From assembly GCF_009828115.1 (NCBI RefSeq), contig NZ_WTYL01000001.1, forward strand, positions 124,001-188,000: 64,000 nt of DNA, read 5' to 3'. The first letter of the stretch is position 1. The number at the start of each line of letters is the position of its first letter. This document shows positions 30,486-38,794 of this stretch, piece by piece. The notes under the pieces are model-generated. The model saw nothing but the letters and a program-made list of their open reading frames with translations, did no database searches and was not told the origin of the DNA. A program made the translations under genes and the position numbers. This DNA comes from Allopontixanthobacter sediminis. GTDB taxonomy: Bacteria; Pseudomonadota; Alphaproteobacteria; Sphingomonadales; Sphingomonadaceae.

Positions 30486-30868
30486 TCGCCCTCTACGCAG
30501 CCAAAGCCCTTGGCTTCCTCAAAGGCATCCCCTGGCAGGTTTGGGCGGGGATCGCCGCGTTGCTGATCGTCGGCCTAGCCTACTGCCAAGGCGTAGATGC
30601 CGGCGAAACGAAAGAGCGCGCCAAGTGGGAAAAGCAAGTCGCCGAGATCCGCGCCGAGCGTGACGCTGCGATGGCCCGAGCCACAAAGACAGACACAAAG
30701 ATCAACGAAGAAGGCACTGCCGCCATTGAAGGCAGACGGAAGGAACTTGACGATGCCAAAGCCAACCTGCCTGACCAAGGGCTTACTGATCGCCAGCGTG
30801 CTCGTGCTTGTGCCGAGCTGCAACGGCAGGGACGGGGATGTGAAGTTTTTACCCCCGGCGCCCGCTGA
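30482..30868 (+). CDS. Inner-membrane spanin subunit (Rz-like)
   Basis: The product is 128 residues: one N-terminal transmembrane helix (about 18-36, PWQVWAGIAALLIVGLAYCQ) and then a periplasmic coiled coil rich in charged residues (KERAKWEKQVAEIRAERDAA, EGRRKELDDAKAN). This is the i-spanin design. The outer-membrane partner is encoded in an overlapping frame starting at 30753, the embedded Rz/Rz1 arrangement. The complex fuses inner and outer membranes in the last lysis step. Confidence 0.8.
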   Translation: MIALYAAKALGFLKGIPWQVWAGIAALLIVGLAYCQGVDAGETKERAKWEKQVAEIRAERDAAMARATKTDTKINEEGTAAIEGRRKELDDAKANLPDQGLTDRQRARACAELQRQGRGCEVFTPGAR

Positions 30869-31064
30869 GATAGCGCAAAGCCAGTCCGGTGATTTACGCC
30901 CGGTCTATCCCGTCGAGGCGCTGACAAGCGAATCTGCGCACGAGGCATGGCAGGATGACGCTCTAGACTGGGGCGACCGGAAGAACCTGCTGGCTTATCG
31001 CTGGTGCGTTCTGTGGAACAGCTTTGCCAGTGAGCCGGTGGATTGTGGAGCGGTGCCGGAGTGA
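30753..31064 (+). CDS. Outer-membrane spanin lipoprotein (Rz1-like)
   Basis: The ATG at 30753 lies inside the Rz-like gene in another frame; AAGGAA is about 9 bases upstream. The 103-residue product has a lipoprotein signal (PKPTCLTKGLLIASVLVLVP followed by S-C) in which the cysteine at 23 would be lipidated. Next is a short proline-containing linker (KFLPPAPAEIAQ), as in o-spanins. It continues about 60 residues beyond the usual Rz1 end (YPVEALTSESAHEAWQDDAL) and this extension is unusual. Confidence 0.7.
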   Translation: MPKPTCLTKGLLIASVLVLVPSCNGRDGDVKFLPPAPAEIAQSQSGDLRPVYPVEALTSESAHEAWQDDALDWGDRKNLLAYRWCVLWNSFASEPVDCGAVPE

Positions 31065-31185
31065 AAGTGTGCCCGGTAATGTGCCCCTACTGTGACTCTC
31101 TGTGCCGCTTGTTTCCGCTCCGTTCCGTTTAGGCGTTGACGCACAAAGGGCGAAAAACTACCGGAACAGGCGGGAAACCTAGAGT

Positions 31186-31262
31186 GCGCCCGTAGCTCAT
31201 CTGGATAGAGCGCGAGACTTCTAATCTTGAGGCAGCAGGTTCGAGTCCTGCCGGGCGCACCA
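31186..31262 (+). tRNA. tRNA-Arg (anticodon UCU)
   Basis: A complete cloverleaf with encoded CCA: acceptor GCGCCCG (31186-31192) pairs with CGGGCGC (31252-31258); D-arm GCTC/GAGC; anticodon stem CGAGA/TCTTG around loop CTTCTAA with anticodon TCT; T-arm GCAGG/CCTGC with loop TTCGAGT. It decodes AGA. It lies between the last lysis gene and the first host gene and marks the prophage/host border. The tRNA points away from the phage (its 5' end faces the phage). Confidence 0.95.
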
Positions 31263-31467
31263 TTATTTCCACCGCCGGGGCACTGGACTGTTCGTTACAA
31301 GGTGTCTCTTCCGGCGCTTTGGCTCTCCGGAAAACGGCTTCCCAAGCTCCCGTAGGTTCGCGGCGCCGCTATCGATCTGGAATTTTGTCGGAACCCCAGT
31401 TCGAAGGCCTCGTTCTGGACACGAGGGCATCAGGCCCGCTCGACAGCATTTACCGACCCTCTGCTAT

Positions 31468-31483
31468 CATGTTCGCGAACATG
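31468..31483. promoter_or_regulatory. Perfect 16-bp palindrome upstream of mscS-like gene
   Basis: CATGTTCGCGAACATG is a perfect inverted repeat located 50 bp before the ATG at 31533. Such symmetric sites often bind dimeric repressors. The regulator is unknown. The remaining space from 31263 to 31532 contains no gene I can support. Confidence 0.45.
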
Positions 31484-31532
31484 GCTTTCGAGCAATCAAC
31501 AACCGCGACATTCCGCGAGGTGCTACCCGGCC

Positions 31533-33107
31533 ATGAAGATTTTGCGAAGCTTACTTCTTGCCATTTGCCTGGTCATGGCGTCGTCTTCCGCAGCCCAAAT
31601 ACTCCCGGACCCTGCGGAACCTGCCAGCGCACCGGCTGACGTTTACGGCCGCGAAACCCCGCGCGGCACGGTGACCGGGTTGCTGCAGGCGTTGGCCTCG
31701 CAGGATTATGCGCGCGCGGCGCATTTTTTCAACTTGCCGGCCGGCGAGGATGGCGAAGCCGAGGCTGAACTGGCAAGGCGACTGCAGGATGCTCTCGACA
31801 GCGGTGGGACCCTGCTGCCTTTTGCCGCACTGTCGGACGACCCGTTTGGCCGGGTCGACGACGCGCTGCCGCCCGACCGTGAACGGGTCGGTGCTCTCGG
31901 CAGCGACGAAAGCGCCGCGCCGATCCTGCTCGCCCGGAACGAGGGGGCGGAAGGCGCGCCGATCTGGGGCATATCTCAAGATACGATCGAAGAACTTCGT
32001 GAACTTCCGCCGGTTGCTGCGACACGGGAAGAAGCCCAGGAAAGCCAACCCATCACAGTCGCGGGTGCACCGCTTGTCGACTGGATATTGCTGGTAGGAA
32101 TCGCTGGCGGCAGCTTTCTGCTGCTGTGGCTGATGTCGTCAGTTATCCTGGTGTTCTTGCGCCGGGTTGTCGCGGATCCGGAGAGGAGCGCGATCTATCG
32201 TTTCGTTTGCGCGGCCTTGCCGCCGCTCAGCCTGTTCCTGGCGGTAGTGACGTTCCAGATGTCGGTCGGCACCATCGATGCGTCGATTGTGGCGCGGCAG
32301 GTTTTGCTGCGTTATATCGGCATCGTCGCCTGGCTCGCGCTGGCCTGGTTCGCCCTGCGCCTGGTCGATGCCATCGCGCGGGTCACCGCGGCGAGGATGG
32401 AGCGGCACGAGCGCAGGCAGGCGGTCTCGATCATTGCCCTCCTTCGGCGCTCTGCGAAGGTCATACTCCTGGCAATCGCGCTGGTCGCGATACTCGACAC
32501 GTTCGGACTCGACGTTACGACCGGGATTGCTGCCCTCGGCATCGGCGGCATCGCGCTTGCGCTCGGTGCGCAGAAAACCGTAGAAAACCTGGTCGGCAGC
32601 GTAACCGTCATTGCGGACCGGCCGGTGCAGGTTGGCGATTTTTGCCGCGTGGGAGAAGTGGTCGGCACGGTCGAGGATATCGGCATGCGGTCGACCCGCA
32701 TCCGTACTAACGAGCGCACGCTGGTCACGATCCCCAATGGCGATTTCTCTTCACAAAAAATAGAGAATTACGCCGCGCGTGACCGGTTCTTGTTCAATCC
32801 CACGATTGGCGTGGAATACGGGATATCGCCGGCTAAATTGCAGGAAGGCGTGAAGATCATCGAGCAGGTTCTGCTTGAGCACGACTTGGTCGAGAATGAA
32901 GGTGCACGCGCGCGCCTGGCCGAATTTGCTGACAGCTCGCTCGATATCGAGGTTTGGTCCTACATCACCGTGACCGATTTTGCCGAAAGTCGCTTGATCC
33001 GGCAGGAACTCCTCTTTGCAATTTTCGAGAAGCTGGAAGAAGCGGGGCTGTCAATCGCTTATCCGACCCAGAAAGTTCACCTCGTACGGTCCGAAGACGG
33101 CGATTGA
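31533..33107 (+). CDS. Mechanosensitive ion channel, MscS family
   Basis: The 524-residue protein has a cleavable signal peptide (about 1-22, ending SSSAAQ), a periplasmic domain of about 150 residues, and five transmembrane segments between about 185 and 345. The conserved MscS pore helix and beta domain follow: ATGIAALGIGGIALALGAQ-like region (TTGIAALGIGGIALALGAQK), VENLVGSVTVIADRPVQVGD, IRTNERTLVTIPNG. It opens under osmotic downshock to release solutes. It is the first host gene after the tRNA. Confidence 0.9.
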   Translation: MKILRSLLLAICLVMASSSAAQILPDPAEPASAPADVYGRETPRGTVTGLLQALASQDYARAAHFFNLPAGEDGEAEAELARRLQDALDSGGTLLPFAALSDDPFGRVDDALPPDRERVGALGSDESAAPILLARNEGAEGAPIWGISQDTIEELRELPPVAATREEAQESQPITVAGAPLVDWILLVGIAGGSFLLLWLMSSVILVFLRRVVADPERSAIYRFVCAALPPLSLFLAVVTFQMSVGTIDASIVARQVLLRYIGIVAWLALAWFALRLVDAIARVTAARMERHERRQAVSIIALLRRSAKVILLAIALVAILDTFGLDVTTGIAALGIGGIALALGAQKTVENLVGSVTVIADRPVQVGDFCRVGEVVGTVEDIGMRSTRIRTNERTLVTIPNGDFSSQKIENYAARDRFLFNPTIGVEYGISPAKLQEGVKIIEQVLLEHDLVENEGARARLAEFADSSLDIEVWSYITVTDFAESRLIRQELLFAIFEKLEEAGLSIAYPTQKVHLVRSEDGD

Positions 33108-33254
33108 CCGGCTTGGTCCGATGCGCGGCTGGCGACAGCCCGACCAGCACCGCTGCGAGCCGTATGAACCGGAGCCGAGCACGATTTTCGTAGAGTGAGA
33201 GCCACGCGGGTTATTCGTGCTTTCCTTGGGGACAACTGTTGCTATTTGTCAGGC

Positions 33255-34337
33255 ATGAAGCCTGACTTGCATCCAATGGAAGCCGCCCGGATCGCGGAGT
33301 TGCGGCGATATGGAATTCTCGACACCGAGCGTGAACGAGAGTTCGATGAGCTCGTCGAGCTTGCATCAGAGATTTGCGAAGTGCCGGTTTCCGTCGTCAA
33401 TTTCATCGACGAGGGGAGACAGTGGTTCAAGGCAGAGGTCGGGCTGGGCGTGCGCTCCACCCCGCTCGATACCAGCCTGTGCGGGCATGTCATCCTGCAG
33501 GGTGATTTCGTTGAAATTCCCGACACCCTGGATGACAGCCGGATGGCCGATAATCCCTTGTGTACGGGCGAGGCAGGGTTCCGCTTCTATGCCGGGGCCG
33601 TGCTGAAAGGTGCGAACGGCTTGCCGCTTGGCACGTTATGCGTCCTCGATCACAAGCCGCGCACGCTGACAGACCTTCAGCGCAGGGTGCTCCGGGTCCT
33701 TTCCCGGCACGTCATGCGCGAGCTCGACCTGAGGTTCGCGCTGGAACAGGAACAGATGATGCGGCGGGAGGTGGACCACCGGGTCAAGAATTCCCTGGCC
33801 TCCATCGGTGCCCTGCTATCGATGAAGGCCCGCCGCGAAAGCAACCAGGCGGCCCGCATGGCGCTTGAAGATGCCAGCAGCCGGATCCGTTCGCTGTCCT
33901 CGCTTCATGCGGAATTGCACGATCTGGAAGGGGGCGAGTCGGTCGATCTCAAATCGCTTTTCGGAAGGATCGAGGCCGATTTGCTGCAGCTTGTGCCGGA
34001 CGGCGTCACGCTGGTCATCGATGTCCGCGAAGATCGCGCCACCCCCGCACTTGCCAACGCCTTCCTGCTGATTGTGAACGAATTCGTATCCAATTCGGTG
34101 AAGCACGGGCTGAAAAACGGCGAAGCTGTGATCGAGATTGCTATCCGCGCGTCCGACCGCGGCTGGTCGATCGGCTGCCGGGATGATGGAACGGCTACGG
34201 CGGAGGATGCCGAGCGGGCGGCATCGGCTTGTGGCCTCGGAACGCGGGTGATCCAGTCCCTGGCGGCATCGATGGACGCGACGGTCCAATGGAATGCCGC
34301 CGGGCGGGGCATGGAGCTGACGGTCGCTTCCACGTGA
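33255..34337 (+). CDS. GAF-domain sensor histidine kinase (HisKA_2 type)
   Basis: The 360-residue cytosolic protein has a GAF domain (about 20-165, with VSVVNFIDEGRQWFKAEVGL and LDTSLCGHVILQ) followed by a HisKA_2/HWE-type dimerisation region in which H175 of REVDHRVKNSLASIGALLSM is the predicted phosphorylation site. The ATPase domain follows (NAFLLIVNEFVSNSVKHGLK as the N box and GLGTRVIQSLA as the G box). There is no membrane segment. In this group of bacteria such kinases often feed the general stress response; no partner regulator is nearby. The start is the ATG at 33255. Confidence 0.85.
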   Translation: MKPDLHPMEAARIAELRRYGILDTEREREFDELVELASEICEVPVSVVNFIDEGRQWFKAEVGLGVRSTPLDTSLCGHVILQGDFVEIPDTLDDSRMADNPLCTGEAGFRFYAGAVLKGANGLPLGTLCVLDHKPRTLTDLQRRVLRVLSRHVMRELDLRFALEQEQMMRREVDHRVKNSLASIGALLSMKARRESNQAARMALEDASSRIRSLSSLHAELHDLEGGESVDLKSLFGRIEADLLQLVPDGVTLVIDVREDRATPALANAFLLIVNEFVSNSVKHGLKNGEAVIEIAIRASDRGWSIGCRDDGTATAEDAERAASACGLGTRVIQSLAASMDATVQWNAAGRGMELTVAST

Positions 34338-34446
34338 AGACCGGGTTCCTGACAGCATTGCGGAAGCCTTGGACCACCTGCCCGAATGTCAGGCGGGGCG
34401 GGTAATTGCAGTCAGAATTTGTCATTACCGTAGCAGGAGACGCACG

Positions 34447-34776
34447 ATGCCGATCGTATTGCCTGGCGTAATCGCGGACTATTTCGCCGCCGACGAGACA
34501 CGCGATGCCCAGGCATTTGCCGAGTGCTTCACGCAGGACGCCGTCGTGATCGATGAACGCAAGACCTACACCGGCCGCGATGCAATCCGGCAATGGATCG
34601 GGAACGCGTCGACACAGTATACCTACAATTCCGAACCGTTCGCGGTGTCGGAAGAAGGCGGGCGAACTATCGTTACCAGCCACCTGAGCGGCAATTTCCC
34701 CGGCAGCCCGGTCGACGTGCGTTATCTGTTCACGATCGAGGGCGGGAAGATTGCCCGCCTGGAAATCGTGCCGTGA
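34447..34776 (+). CDS. NTF2-like (SnoaL) protein
   Basis: The 109-residue product has the SnoaL/NTF2 cone fold pattern: VIADYFAADETRDAQAFAEC, FTQDAVVIDERKTYTGRDAI as the helix-strand pair, and DVRYLFTIEGGKIARLEI as the closing strands. AGGAG lies about 8 bases upstream of the ATG. The family includes small-molecule isomerases and stress proteins; the substrate is not predictable. It is a single gene convergent with the NUDIX gene. Confidence 0.8.
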   Translation: MPIVLPGVIADYFAADETRDAQAFAECFTQDAVVIDERKTYTGRDAIRQWIGNASTQYTYNSEPFAVSEEGGRTIVTSHLSGNFPGSPVDVRYLFTIEGGKIARLEIVP

Positions 34777-34823
34777 TCCGGACCCACGGAGCTTAGCGCC
34801 GCTTTGATGCGAGGAGTGGCCCC

Positions 34824-35609
34824 TCAGCCCCGTAAAACGTCGTCCAGGGGTTCTCGGGTGACGGGGTATCCGGCGTCTTCCGGGATGCACAGCCAGCGCT
34901 GTCCGTGTTCTTCCGCGATGTGGGGGGTGATGGTCTGGACGGGGAAGCGGCTACAGTCCTGTGCGGCGGCGGCGAAATCGGGGAATTGCGCCAGTCGTTC
35001 GAGATTGCGGCGGGTGGGGAAGATGACACTGAGATCTCCGCGCTCGGCCGCGGCCAAGGCGTCGGCTGCGGAAATCCAGTAAAGGCGGGTATTTTCGGTT
35101 TCGTCCACCGTGATATCGACCGCTCCGGTTCCAAGGTCGGCCAGGTAGAACCGTGTATCGAACAGGCGCGGGAGCTTCTCGTTCTTGGGAAACCAGCGAG
35201 CGAATGGCAACACGGAGCCGATATCGAGCCGCCAGTCCATCGCCGCCAGCACGGGTTCGAGGATCCCATGTTCGAGCAGCAAGGCGCGGGCTGCGCGGGC
35301 GATATCCGCATCGACGCGGCCGGTGACGCCGATGGCGAGGCCGGTTTCCTCCAATGTTTCGCGGATCGCGGCGACGCGGTGTGCAGCTTCGTCGACCGGT
35401 ATGGGGCCTGCCAGCGCCGCGGCAAGGTCGTAATCGGCCGGATCGACCCGCCCGCCAGGAAACACCGCGGCACCGCCGGCGAAGGCCATGTTCCGCGAGC
35501 GGGTGACCATCAACAATTCGGGCGGTTTTCCGGCGCCGGCACTCCGAAACACGATCACCGTGGCAGCGGGTATCCGGTCGGGCAGGGCGGGATCTTCAGG
35601 TCGGGGCAT
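34824..35609 (-). CDS. NUDIX hydrolase
   Basis: The product is about 261 residues from the ATG at 35609; an in-frame ATG at 35639 adds ten residues. The Nudix box is recognisable with an insert: FAGGAAVFPGGRVDPADYD, then an insertion, then AAIRETLEETGLAIG giving R-E-x-x-E-E-x-G. This long insert between the glycine and the REx2EE part is typical of NUDT19-like enzymes (putative CoA or nucleotide diphosphatase). The C-terminus (RFPVQTITPHIAEEHGQRWL) fits that subgroup. It probably hydrolyses a nucleoside diphosphate-X compound. Confidence 0.85.
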   Translation of the reverse strand: MPRPEDPALPDRIPAATVIVFRSAGAGKPPELLMVTRSRNMAFAGGAAVFPGGRVDPADYDLAAALAGPIPVDEAAHRVAAIRETLEETGLAIGVTGRVDADIARAARALLLEHGILEPVLAAMDWRLDIGSVLPFARWFPKNEKLPRLFDTRFYLADLGTGAVDITVDETENTRLYWISAADALAAAERGDLSVIFPTRRNLERLAQFPDFAAAAQDCSRFPVQTITPHIAEEHGQRWLCIPEDAGYPVTREPLDDVLRG

Positions 35610-35796
35610 GGCCCGACTGTGTGGCGGTGTCGGCGGCAATTGCCAAGCGGCAAAAACATGCCGCGAAGGTGTCGGCCAGCTTTACAATCCGCGGGCCGGT
35701 AACCCGGTCTTAACCATCAGGACCTAAGCAAACAGCCACGCGATAAAACTGGCACGGGCCATGCATATAGGTTGGTACCCCAAATGATCTTCGATA

Positions 35797-35829
35797 GAGG
35801 CGGGACCCCTGGTCTCCTGGTCCCGCCTC
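35797..35829. terminator. Stem-loop between NUDIX and glutaredoxin genes
   Basis: GAGGCGGGACC (35797-35807) pairs perfectly with GGTCCCGCCTC (35819-35829). It lies just downstream of the minus-strand glutaredoxin stop at 35873. There is no clean T-run on either side, so it may be an mRNA-stabilising or weak terminator hairpin. Confidence 0.5.
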
Positions 35830-35872
35830 CCCGAAGTTGCTTTTCGAGAAAGCCGATCATTTTCGCGGGATT

Positions 35873-36202
35873 TCAGTTAGCCGGTGTGACCTTCTTTTCA
35901 TCCAGCAACTGTTGGAGTTCGCCTGCTTCGAACATTTCCATCATGATGTCGCTGCCGCCGACGAATTCGCCTTTGACATAGAGTTGGGGAATGGTCGGCC
36001 AGTCGGAATAGGCCTTGATGCCCTGCCGGACTTCCATGTCCTGCAGCACATCGACGCTGTCGTACGCGACACCGCAATGCTCGAGGATGGCGATGGCCTT
36101 GCTGGAAAATCCGCATTGCGGGAACAGCGGGGTGCCCTTCATGAACAGGACAACATCGTTCGCGTTGACGATTTCGGAAATACGTTGGTTGGTGTCGGAC
36201 AT
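35873..36202 (-). CDS. grxD: Monothiol glutaredoxin GrxD
   Basis: The 109-residue protein is a CGFS-type monothiol glutaredoxin: [20 protein letters not shown] with active-site C30, [20 protein letters not shown] providing the T-I-P and G-G-x-D glutathione-binding loops. It binds a [2Fe-2S] cluster with glutathione and works with BolA proteins in iron-sulfur delivery and iron sensing. A bolA gene lies immediately upstream in the same direction, in line with this known partnership. Confidence 0.95.
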   Translation of the reverse strand: MSDTNQRISEIVNANDVVLFMKGTPLFPQCGFSSKAIAILEHCGVAYDSVDVLQDMEVRQGIKAYSDWPTIPQLYVKGEFVGGSDIMMEMFEAGELQQLLDEKKVTPAN

Positions 36203-36270
36203 AATTATGGACCTAAATCTGGCTGTTGGTGCCGGCGCGGCAGTGGGACCGGACCGATTGGCGTACCGGA

Positions 36271-36504
36271 TTAGTTGGGTACAGCGGTGGTCAGTTGCAA
36301 GGCATGGAGGACCCCGCCCATTTTCCCCTGGAGCGCGTTATAGACCAGCTTGTGCTGCTGGACGCGGCTCATTCCGGCGAAGCTGGCGGAAGTAACCTTC
36401 GCAGCCCAGTGGTCCCCGTCGCCCGCCAGATCGGTCATCTCGACCGTCGCGTCGGGCAGAGCGGCGAGGATCATTCCTTCGATTTCGGAACCGGACATCG
36501 GCAT
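36271..36504 (-). CDS. BolA family protein
   Basis: The 77-residue product is a short BolA/IbaG-type protein: a class II KH-like fold with [20 protein letters not shown] and the [14 protein letters not shown] helix that carries the conserved histidine for cluster binding with GrxD. It lies 68 bp upstream of grxD and 4 bp after the ATPase zeta gene, which is the usual alphaproteobacterial order. It likely modulates GrxD iron-sulfur trafficking. Confidence 0.9.
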   Translation of the reverse strand: MPMSGSEIEGMILAALPDATVEMTDLAGDGDHWAAKVTSASFAGMSRVQQHKLVYNALQGKMGGVLHALQLTTAVPN

Positions 36505-36508
36505 CGTG

Positions 36509-36832
36509 TCAGGATTCGCTCATCAACTGGCGGCGCGCTTCGATCGAGCGTTCCTCCAGCGCGGCACGGATGCCGGCTTCGTCGATATCGACCCCGCTGC
36601 TGGTCAGGTCACCGAGCAGCTTGCGGATCACGTCCTCGTCGCCCGCTTCTTCGAAATCGGCTTGGACTACGGCCTTGGCGTAGGCTTCGGTTTCTTCCGG
36701 TGTCAGGCCCATCTTTTCCGCTGCCCAATGGCCGAGCAGGCGGTTGCGGCGCGCTGCAATCTTGAAGGCGCTTTCCTCGTCATGCGCGAACTTTGCTTCC
36801 TCGCCGCGCTCACGGTCCTTGAAATTGGTCAT
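36509..36832 (-). CDS. F1-ATPase inhibitor zeta subunit (DUF1476)
   Basis: The 107-residue helical protein starts MTNFKDRERGEEAKFAHDEE, the hallmark of the alphaproteobacterial zeta subunit. Its N-terminal inhibitory helix inserts into the F1 catalytic interface and blocks ATP hydrolysis (known in Paracoccus). The four-helix remainder (RRNRLLGHWAAEKMGLTPEE) matches DUF1476. This family is confined largely to alphaproteobacteria and supports the taxonomic call. Confidence 0.92.
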   Translation of the reverse strand: MTNFKDRERGEEAKFAHDEESAFKIAARRNRLLGHWAAEKMGLTPEETEAYAKAVVQADFEEAGDEDVIRKLLGDLTSSGVDIDEAGIRAALEERSIEARRQLMSES

Positions 36833-36948
36833 GTATGCCTCCGTTTGGGCGAATTGAATTTCTATGTCGGAAGTAGGCTGACAAACGGCCAGCCGCAAGC
36901 GTCGCCGCAGCGCGCCGCGAATTTAGCCGGTACCGCGCCAACAGCGAA

Positions 36949-37944
36949 TTACATGGTGACGACGAGTTTCCCGATGGCGCCGCGGCTTTCCAGCTTGGCA
37001 ATCGCGTCACCGGCGCGTTCCAGCGGGTAGGTCTCGCTGACCAACGGCGAGATTTTGCCGTCTTCCCACAGCTGGAACAGTTCGGCGATGTTTTCCGCGT
37101 TTTTCTTCGGTTCCCGCATGGTGAAGGCACCCCAGAAAACACCGCGAATGTCGCAGCTTTTCAGCAGGGTGAGGTTGAGGGGCATCTTGGCGATCCCGGC
37201 CGGGAAGCCGACCACCAGGAAGCGGCCCTCCCACGCGATCGCGCGCAGGGCGGGTTCCGAATAATCGCCGCCGACGATATCGTAGACGATGTCAGCGCCG
37301 TTCGGCCCGACCGCGTCCTTGAACGCGCTGGCGAGTTGCTTGGACGTATCCTTGTCGAACGGGGCGCGGGGGTAAATGACAACGTCGTCGGCCCCGGCCT
37401 TACGGCAGGCCTCGGCCTTTTCCTCGCTCGATACGGCCGCGATAACGCGCGCGCCGTAAGCCTTGCCCAGTTCGACCGCTGACAGGCCAACGCCGCCTGC
37501 AGCGCCCAGCACCAGCATGGTATCCCCGGCCTTGATCTGCCCGCGGTCCTTGAGGCCGTGGATGGTTGTGCCATAAGTCATCAGCAAGGCAGAGGCTTCG
37601 GGAAGGGACACACTGTCCGGCACCCGGAAAATCTTGTCAGCAGACAGCGCCAGCTTTTCTTGCAAGCCGCCGAAGCCGGTACCGGCGAGAATCCGGTCGC
37701 CGATTTCCCAACCCTCGACCCCTTCGCCAAGCGCTTCGATGGTGCCGGAAATCTCGCTGCCCGGAGCAAATGGGCGGGGCGGTTTGACCTGGTACATGTC
37801 GCGAATGATCAGCGCGTCGGGATAGTTGATCGCACAGGCGGCGACCTTGACCAGCACTTCACCCTTGCCCGGAACCGGATCGGGCAGTTCTTCGAGGACC
37901 AACGTTTCGGGGCCGCCGACGGCTTTCGATAGTTGCGCTTTCAT
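36949..37944 (-). CDS. NADPH:quinone oxidoreductase (zinc-independent MDR family)
   Basis: The 331-residue protein is of the medium-chain reductase family: an N-terminal GroES-like domain ([20 protein letters not shown], then [20 protein letters not shown]) without the zinc-binding cysteines, and a Rossmann domain with [20 protein letters not shown] as nucleotide-binding loop. It reduces quinones or enones with NADPH. The ATG at 37944 overlaps the stop of leuD, so it is co-transcribed with leucine biosynthesis genes. Confidence 0.88.
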   Translation of the reverse strand: MKAQLSKAVGGPETLVLEELPDPVPGKGEVLVKVAACAINYPDALIIRDMYQVKPPRPFAPGSEISGTIEALGEGVEGWEIGDRILAGTGFGGLQEKLALSADKIFRVPDSVSLPEASALLMTYGTTIHGLKDRGQIKAGDTMLVLGAAGGVGLSAVELGKAYGARVIAAVSSEEKAEACRKAGADDVVIYPRAPFDKDTSKQLASAFKDAVGPNGADIVYDIVGGDYSEPALRAIAWEGRFLVVGFPAGIAKMPLNLTLLKSCDIRGVFWGAFTMREPKKNAENIAELFQLWEDGKISPLVSETYPLERAGDAIAKLESRGAIGKLVVTM

Positions 37945-38537
37945 GCAGCAATTCCTTTGGCCAACCAAGGCATCTGGGCGGCTTGACGTTGTTCATAGGT
38001 GCCGATGGCGGCATCGCGGGTGAGGGTCAGGCCGACTTCGTCCAGCCCTTCGGTCAGGCACATCTTGCGGAAGGGATCGATTTCGAAGGTGAAGCGATCC
38101 TGGTAAGGGGTGGTCACCGTCTGGTTTTCGAGGTCCAGCGTGATCGAATCGGTCTGCGCGGCTTCCATCAGCCGGTCGACCTGTTCCTGCGGCAGGGTCA
38201 CTGTGAGGATTCCGTTCTTGAACGCGTTGCTGGCGAAAATGTCGGAGAAACCGGGCGCGATGACGGCGGTTATACCCATGTCGAGCAGCGCCCATGCGGC
38301 GTGTTCCCGGCTTGAACCACAGCCGAAATTGTCGCCCGCAATCAGGATCGGCGCGCCTTCGAAGGCGGGGTCGTCGAACACGTTTCCAGGTTCCGTACGG
38401 ATGCTTGCAAAAGCGCCTTCGCCCAATCCTTCACGGCTGATTGTCTTCAGCCATTCCGCAGCGATGATGACGTCGGTGTCGACATTCTTGCGGCCGAACG
38501 GGATCGCCCGGCCCGTGATTGTCGAGACAGCCTCCAT
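37941..38537 (-). CDS. leuD: 3-isopropylmalate dehydratase small subunit LeuD
   Basis: The 198-residue product has the swivelling aconitase domain: [20 protein letters not shown] near the start and the conserved [20 protein letters not shown] loop. It pairs with LeuC to isomerise 2- to 3-isopropylmalate in leucine biosynthesis. The ATG at 38537 overlaps the stop of a 58-residue ORF (TGATG). The gene order leuC, small ORF, leuD, oxidoreductase is all on the minus strand. Confidence 0.95.
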   Translation of the reverse strand: MEAVSTITGRAIPFGRKNVDTDVIIAAEWLKTISREGLGEGAFASIRTEPGNVFDDPAFEGAPILIAGDNFGCGSSREHAAWALLDMGITAVIAPGFSDIFASNAFKNGILTVTLPQEQVDRLMEAAQTDSITLDLENQTVTTPYQDRFTFEIDPFRKMCLTEGLDEVGLTLTRDAAIGTYEQRQAAQMPWLAKGIAA

Positions 38538-38713
38538 CAATCGGTCTCCGGCGGATCGAGCGGACGGTCCCGGTTTTCGCTTTCCTTCTTCTCGCGCCGT
38601 TTAGACGCGTACAGGAGCGCGGCAGCGACCGCGGCGGAGCCGATTGCGGCCCCCGCCATGGCGGCCTTTCCGCCCAGCGAACCGGGGAGCGAGGAGGGGA
38701 GTTTCTTGGTCAT
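38537..38713 (-). CDS. 58-residue small membrane protein between leuC and leuD
   Basis: A short gene of 58 residues begins with an ATG at 38713 and overlaps the leuD start. The peptide has an alanine/glycine-rich transmembrane-like helix (about 13-36, [20 protein letters not shown]) followed by a highly charged tail ([16 protein letters not shown]). Position and coupling suggest it is real, as small ORFs occur here in sphingomonads, but its function is unknown. Confidence 0.55.
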   Translation of the reverse strand: MTKKLPSSLPGSLGGKAAMAGAAIGSAAVAAALLYASKRREKKESENRDRPLDPPETD

Positions 38714-38794
38714 AAGCTACCTATGTGATCGTAAAACCTGCACTTCAAGCCCGTAATCGACAAGTTTGCGCGACTATGAGTGTTTCGATGTGTC

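Noticed and set aside
31186-31262. tRNA 3' end as the integration core
   Set aside because: The phage lies on the 5' side of the tRNA, which does not fit simple 3'-end integration. The other phage end is not in the window, so no repeat can be verified.
31319-31639. Possible gene on the + strand before mscS
   Set aside because: The reading frame has no upstream ribosome site, overlaps the mscS start and contains the palindrome at 31468. It looks like non-coding sequence.
38261-38270. A ninth motif copy (TGACGGCGGT)
   Set aside because: Only ten bases match; the following TAAC is replaced by TATA. It lies inside leuD on the antisense strand without a start codon at the right distance. A chance match.
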